A stretch of 64,000 bases of DNA from positions 248,001 through 312,000 of the forward strand of contig BOKP01000004.1 of the NCBI GenBank assembly GCA_016861045.1. Direction: 5' to 3'. A model generated the notes under the pieces. That model saw only the letters and a program-made list of their open reading frames with translations. It had not been told where the DNA came from and searched no databases. The position numbers were made by a program, and so were the translations under genes. Below are positions 60,154 through 64,000 of this stretch, in pieces (the first letter of the stretch is position 1; every line of letters begins with the position of its first letter). Source of the DNA: Actinomycetes bacterium. Its GTDB lineage: Bacteria; Actinomycetota; Thermoleophilia; Solirubrobacterales; 70-9.

Positions 60154-61464
60154 ATGAACCTGACCGAGCGGGGAACGAGCGCCGGGCTGCGCGCCCTGAG
60201 CCGGATGGCGAGCTCCGGGCTCCTCGACCGCCTCGGCGTTCGCGAGCACGCCGAGCGCCTCGTCCATCGCGGCACCCGGGACGGCTTTCGGGCCGCGAAC
60301 GCCGCGGGCCGCCGCTTCGCCGCCGCGCGAAGGCTCGCCCGGCCGGCCCGGCAGCAGCGGCCGCGGCCGGCGACGGCTTTCGACCTCGAGCCGACCGAGG
60401 AGCAGGCGATGCTGATCGACTCCTTCGGCGACTACGCCGCGAACGTGCTCCGCCCCGCCGCCCGGGAGGCAGATGCCGCCTGCTCGGCGCCGGAGGAGAT
60501 CCTCGCCCGGAGCGCCGAGCTCGGGATCGCCGTTCTCGGCGTTCCCGAGGAGCTCGGCGGCGCCGTCGCCGAGCGCTCCGCGGTCACCTCTGCCCTCGTC
60601 ACCGAGGCGCTGGCGAGCGGCGACATGGGGCTCGCCTTCGCCGCCCTCGCCCCCGCCGCGGTCAGCACCGCGCTCGGACTCTGGGGGGACGCCGACCAGC
60701 AGGCCACCTACCTGCCGTCGTTCGCCGGCGACGAGGTCCCGGCGGCGGCGCTGGCGATCCACGAGCCCGGCGCCGTGTTCGATCCGTTCGCGCTCGCGAC
60801 GACGGCCCGCGCCGACGGTGACGGGTTCGTGATCGACGGCGTCAAGGCCCTGGTGCCGCGTGCCGACGCGGCAGAGCTGTTCGTGATCGCCGCCGCCCTC
60901 GAGGGCGAGGGGCCGACGCTGTTCGTCGTCGAGGCCGCGACCGGCGGCCTCGGGGTCAGGGACGAGCCAGCGATCGGCCTTCGCGCGGCGGCGACCGGAA
61001 GGGTTCGGCTCGACGGGGTTGGGGTCGGCCCCGGCGCCCGCCTCGGCGGCCCCGGCGAGTACGCCGACTGCGTCCGCCTCGGCCGGATCGCCTGGGCCGC
61101 GATGTCCGTCGGGACCTCCCAGGGCGCGCTCGACTTCCTGATCCCCTACGTCAACGAGCGCCGGGCCTTCGGCGAGCCGATCAGCCACCGTCAGGCGGTC
61201 GCCTTCAACATGTCCGACCTCGCGATCGAGATCGAGGGGATGCGGCTCGCGACCTACCGGGCGGCGGCGCTCGCCGACCGGGGTGCGGACCTGGCCCGCC
61301 CGGCGGCGATCGCCCGCCGGCTCGCGGCGGCGAAGGGCATGAAGGTCGGCTCCGACGCCGTCGGCCTGCTCGGCGGGCACGGCTACGTCAAAGAGCACCC
61401 GGTCGAGCGCTGGTACCGTGACCTCCGCGCCGCCGGCGTCCTCGAGGGGGGCCTGCTGGTCTGA
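60154..61464 (+). CDS. Acyl-CoA dehydrogenase family protein (divergent)
   Basis: FGEPISHRQAVAFNMSDLAIEIEGMRLATYRAA, LLGGHGYVKEHPVERWYRDLRAAGVLEGG. Confidence 0.88.
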   Translation: MNLTERGTSAGLRALSRMASSGLLDRLGVREHAERLVHRGTRDGFRAANAAGRRFAAARRLARPARQQRPRPATAFDLEPTEEQAMLIDSFGDYAANVLRPAAREADAACSAPEEILARSAELGIAVLGVPEELGGAVAERSAVTSALVTEALASGDMGLAFAALAPAAVSTALGLWGDADQQATYLPSFAGDEVPAAALAIHEPGAVFDPFALATTARADGDGFVIDGVKALVPRADAAELFVIAAALEGEGPTLFVVEAATGGLGVRDEPAIGLRAAATGRVRLDGVGVGPGARLGGPGEYADCVRLGRIAWAAMSVGTSQGALDFLIPYVNERRAFGEPISHRQAVAFNMSDLAIEIEGMRLATYRAAALADRGADLARPAAIARRLAAAKGMKVGSDAVGLLGGHGYVKEHPVERWYRDLRAAGVLEGGLLV

Positions 61465-62678
61465 TGGCGATCGACCTCGAGGTCCCGCGGAGGTTCGAGC
61501 AGCTGGTCGAGCAGGCGCACATGGTCGCCGCCGAGGTGCTGCGCCCGATCTCGCGCAAGTACGACCTCGCCGAGCACGAGTACCCGAAGGAGCTCGACAT
61601 GCTCGCCGCGATGATCGACGGGCTCGAGGAGGGCGGCTCCTCGAGCGGCGCCGGCGCCGCCGGCGTCAGCAGGGCGAGCGGGAACGACGACGACGGCAAC
61701 CGCAACGGCTCCAACCTGGCGTCGGTGCTGTCGGTGATGGAGATGTGCTGGGGGGACGTCGGACTGCTCCTGTCGCTGCCGCGGCAGGGGCTCGGCAACT
61801 CGGCTATCGCCGCGGTCGCCGACGAGGACCAGAAGCGCCGCTTCGCCGGCAAGTGGGCGGCGATGGCGATCACCGAGCCGGAGGCGGGATCCGACTCCGC
61901 GGCGATCCGGACGACCGCGGTCCTCGACGGCGACGAGTACGTGCTCAACGGCGAGAAGATCTACGTGACCGCGGGCGAGCGCGCCGAGCTCGTCGTCGTC
62001 TGGGCGAGCCTCGATCCGGACCGGGGGCGGGCGGCGATCAAGTCGTTCGTGGTTCCGCGCTCGAATCCCGGGCTGAAGCTCGACCGGCTCGAGCACAAGC
62101 TCGGGATCCGCGCCTCCGACACGGCGGCGTTCATCCTCGACGACTGCCGGGTGCCGAAGGAGAACCTGCTCGGCAGCCCCGAGATCGACACCGAGAAGAG
62201 CTTCGGAGGGGCGATGCGGACCTTCGACAGCACGCGGCCGCTCGTCGCGGCGATGGCGGTCGGGTTGACCCGCGCCTGCCTCGAGCGAACGGGCGAGCTG
62301 CTCGCCGAGGCCGGCATCGAGCCCGACCCCGACCGCCCGGCGGGCCGGCAGAGCGCCGCCGCGGCGGCGCTGCTCGAGATCGAGGCCGACTACGAGGCGG
62401 CGCGCCTGCTGACCATGGAGGCCGCCTGGATGGCCGACAACGGCAAGCCGAACTCGCTCCACGCCTCTTACGCGAAGGCGAAGGCGGGGCGGACCTGCGT
62501 CGACGCCGCCCTCCGCTGCGTCGAGCTTTGCGGCGCCGCCGGCCTCGGCGAGGACGAGCTGCTCGAGAAGTGGGCCCGCGATGCGAAGATCCTCGACATC
62601 TTCGAGGGCACCCAGAACATCCAGCTCCTGATCATCGCCCGCCAGCTCCTCGGGCTGAGCTCGGCGGAGCTGAAGTAA
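61464..62678 (+). CDS. Acyl-CoA dehydrogenase
   Basis: MAITEPEAGSDSAAIRTTAVLDGDEYVLNGEKIYVTAG, WARDAKILDIFEGTQNIQLLIIARQLLG; TGATG coupling with previous gene. Confidence 0.92.
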   Translation: MAIDLEVPRRFEQLVEQAHMVAAEVLRPISRKYDLAEHEYPKELDMLAAMIDGLEEGGSSSGAGAAGVSRASGNDDDGNRNGSNLASVLSVMEMCWGDVGLLLSLPRQGLGNSAIAAVADEDQKRRFAGKWAAMAITEPEAGSDSAAIRTTAVLDGDEYVLNGEKIYVTAGERAELVVVWASLDPDRGRAAIKSFVVPRSNPGLKLDRLEHKLGIRASDTAAFILDDCRVPKENLLGSPEIDTEKSFGGAMRTFDSTRPLVAAMAVGLTRACLERTGELLAEAGIEPDPDRPAGRQSAAAAALLEIEADYEAARLLTMEAAWMADNGKPNSLHASYAKAKAGRTCVDAALRCVELCGAAGLGEDELLEKWARDAKILDIFEGTQNIQLLIIARQLLGLSSAELK

Positions 62679-62797
62679 CAGGTCCGGGCCCGGATGGGAC
62701 CGATGACGGAGCGGCGCGCCGAAGCGGTGGGAGACGGCCGGCCGAGGCCGGTGGACGGCGGACGGATGCCCGTCACGCTCGCCGCGGTTCCCCGGCG

Positions 62798-64000
62798 ATG
62801 AGCCCGTCGCCGCGACAGGCCGTGGTCCTCGCCTCGAACCGGATCCCGTTCGCGCGCCAGAGCGGACCATACGCGCGAGCGTCGAACCAGGACATGCTGA
62901 CGGCGGCGCTCGACGGCCTCGTCGATCGCGCCGGGATCGCGGGCGAGCGGCTCGGGGAGGTGGCCGGCGGCGCCGTGCTCAAGCACAGCCGCGACTTCAA
63001 CCTCACGCGCGAGTCCCTGCTGGGGACCCGGATCGCGCCCGAGACGCCGGCCTGCGATGTTGGCCAGGCCTGCGGGACGGGGCTCGAAGCGGCGATCCTC
63101 GTCGCCAACAAGATCGCCCTCGGCCAGGTCGAGAGCGGCATCGCCTGCGGCGTCGACTCCACCTCCGACGCTCCGATCGCGATCAACGAGGGCCTGCGGG
63201 GGGTCCTGCTCGAGATCAACGCGGCGCGGTCGAACCTCGACCGGGTCCGGGCGCTCGGGAAGGTCCGGCCGGGGCAGATCGTGCCGGAGATCCCGCGCAA
63301 CGAGGAGCCGCGCACCGGGATGTCGATGGGCGAGCACGCGGCGATCATGGCCCGCGAGTGGGGGATCGCCCGCGAGCCCCAGGACGAGCTCGCCGCCGTC
63401 AGCCATCGCAACCTCGCCGCCGCCTACGACGGCGGGTTCGAGGACGACCTCGTCACCGCCTACCTCGGCCTCGAGCGCGACCACAACCTCCGTCCCGACT
63501 CGACCCCGGAGCAGCTCGCGAAGCTGGATCCCGTCTTTGGCGGCGCCGAAGGGACGATGACCGCGGGCAACTCGACGCCGCTCAGCGACGGCGCCTCGGC
63601 GGTCCTGCTCGGCACCGAGGAGTGGGGGGCCGAGCGCGGGCTCGCCCCGCTCGCCCGCCTCGTCGACGCCGAGACCGCCGCGATCGACCACGTCGGCGCC
63701 CGCGAGGGCCTGCTGATGGCGCCCGCCTACGCCGTGCCGCGGCTGCTGGCGCGCCGCGGGCTCGAGCTGCAGGACTTCGACCTCTACGAGATCCACGAGG
63801 CCTTCGCCTCGCAGGTCCTCTGCACGCTCGCCGCGTGGGAGGACCCCGTGTTCTGCCGCGAGCGACTCGGGCGTGACGGGCCGCTCGGGCCGATCGACCG
63901 CGACAGGCTCAACGTCCGCGGCGGCTCGCTCGCCGCCGGGCACCCGTTCGCGGCGACCGGCGGCCGGATCGTCGGCAACCTCGCGAAGCTGCTCAGCGCC
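62798..64000 (+). CDS. Acetyl-CoA acetyltransferase/thiolase (3' end beyond window)
   Basis: ATG 62798; own translation MSPSPRQAVVLASNRIPFARQSGPYARASNQDML...DVGQACGTGLEAAILVANKIALGQ...; open to window end so absent from ORF track. Confidence 0.9.
   Translation, partial: MSPSPRQAVVLASNRIPFARQSGPYARASNQDMLTAALDGLVDRAGIAGERLGEVAGGAVLKHSRDFNLTRESLLGTRIAPETPACDVGQACGTGLEAAILVANKIALGQVESGIACGVDSTSDAPIAINEGLRGVLLEINAARSNLDRVRALGKVRPGQIVPEIPRNEEPRTGMSMGEHAAIMAREWGIAREPQDELAAVSHRNLAAAYDGGFEDDLVTAYLGLERDHNLRPDSTPEQLAKLDPVFGGAEGTMTAGNSTPLSDGASAVLLGTEEWGAERGLAPLARLVDAETAAIDHVGAREGLLMAPAYAVPRLLARRGLELQDFDLYEIHEAFASQVLCTLAAWEDPVFCRERLGRDGPLGPIDRDRLNVRGGSLAAGHPFAATGGRIVGNLAKLLSA

Overview
High-GC (actinobacterial, probably Thermoleophilia/Solirubrobacterales-like) chromosomal window, densely coding on both strands. 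I saw no tRNA or rRNA genes, no CRISPR array and no transposase or phage genes. The first ~27 kb is mostly housekeeping: a GGDEF protein, comF, hpf, secA, prfB (with an apparent programmed +1 frameshift site), nadC, mutM-like, nadA, a DUF389 protein, a coupled ftsE-ftsX-ctp-rnr-smpB operon, a Pro/Ala-rich HhH protein, the tmRNA gene ssrA (encoded tag ADSHEFALAA), and an HMG-CoA reductase. From 28.6 to 49.9 kb lies an accessory catabolic island made of two regulated operons. Operon A (28.7-39.5 kb) encodes an APC permease, ThDP enzyme, class III aminotransferase, TIM-barrel isomerase, Gfo/Idh/MocA dehydrogenase, FCD-GntR regulator, an embedded MacB/FtsX-type ABC exporter and an ALDH; two palindromes sit in its promoter region. 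Operon B (40.7-49.9 kb) is divergent from a LacI regulator with two near-identical operator-like sites. It encodes a ureohydrolase with non-canonical CC motifs, a C-N hydrolase, APC permease, metallophosphoesterase, nucleotidyltransferase-like protein, M24 hydrolase, a nitrilase-fold protein lacking the E/K/C triad, an HDAC/acetylpolyamine-amidohydrolase-like protein and a leaderless PotD-like protein. I propose operon B as an undescribed polyamine/guanidino-compound system. The window ends with gltD/gltB, an amino-acid ABC transporter and a beta-oxidation-like cluster whose thiolase runs off the window. All calls come from reading the sequence and the supplied ORFs; no database search was possible.
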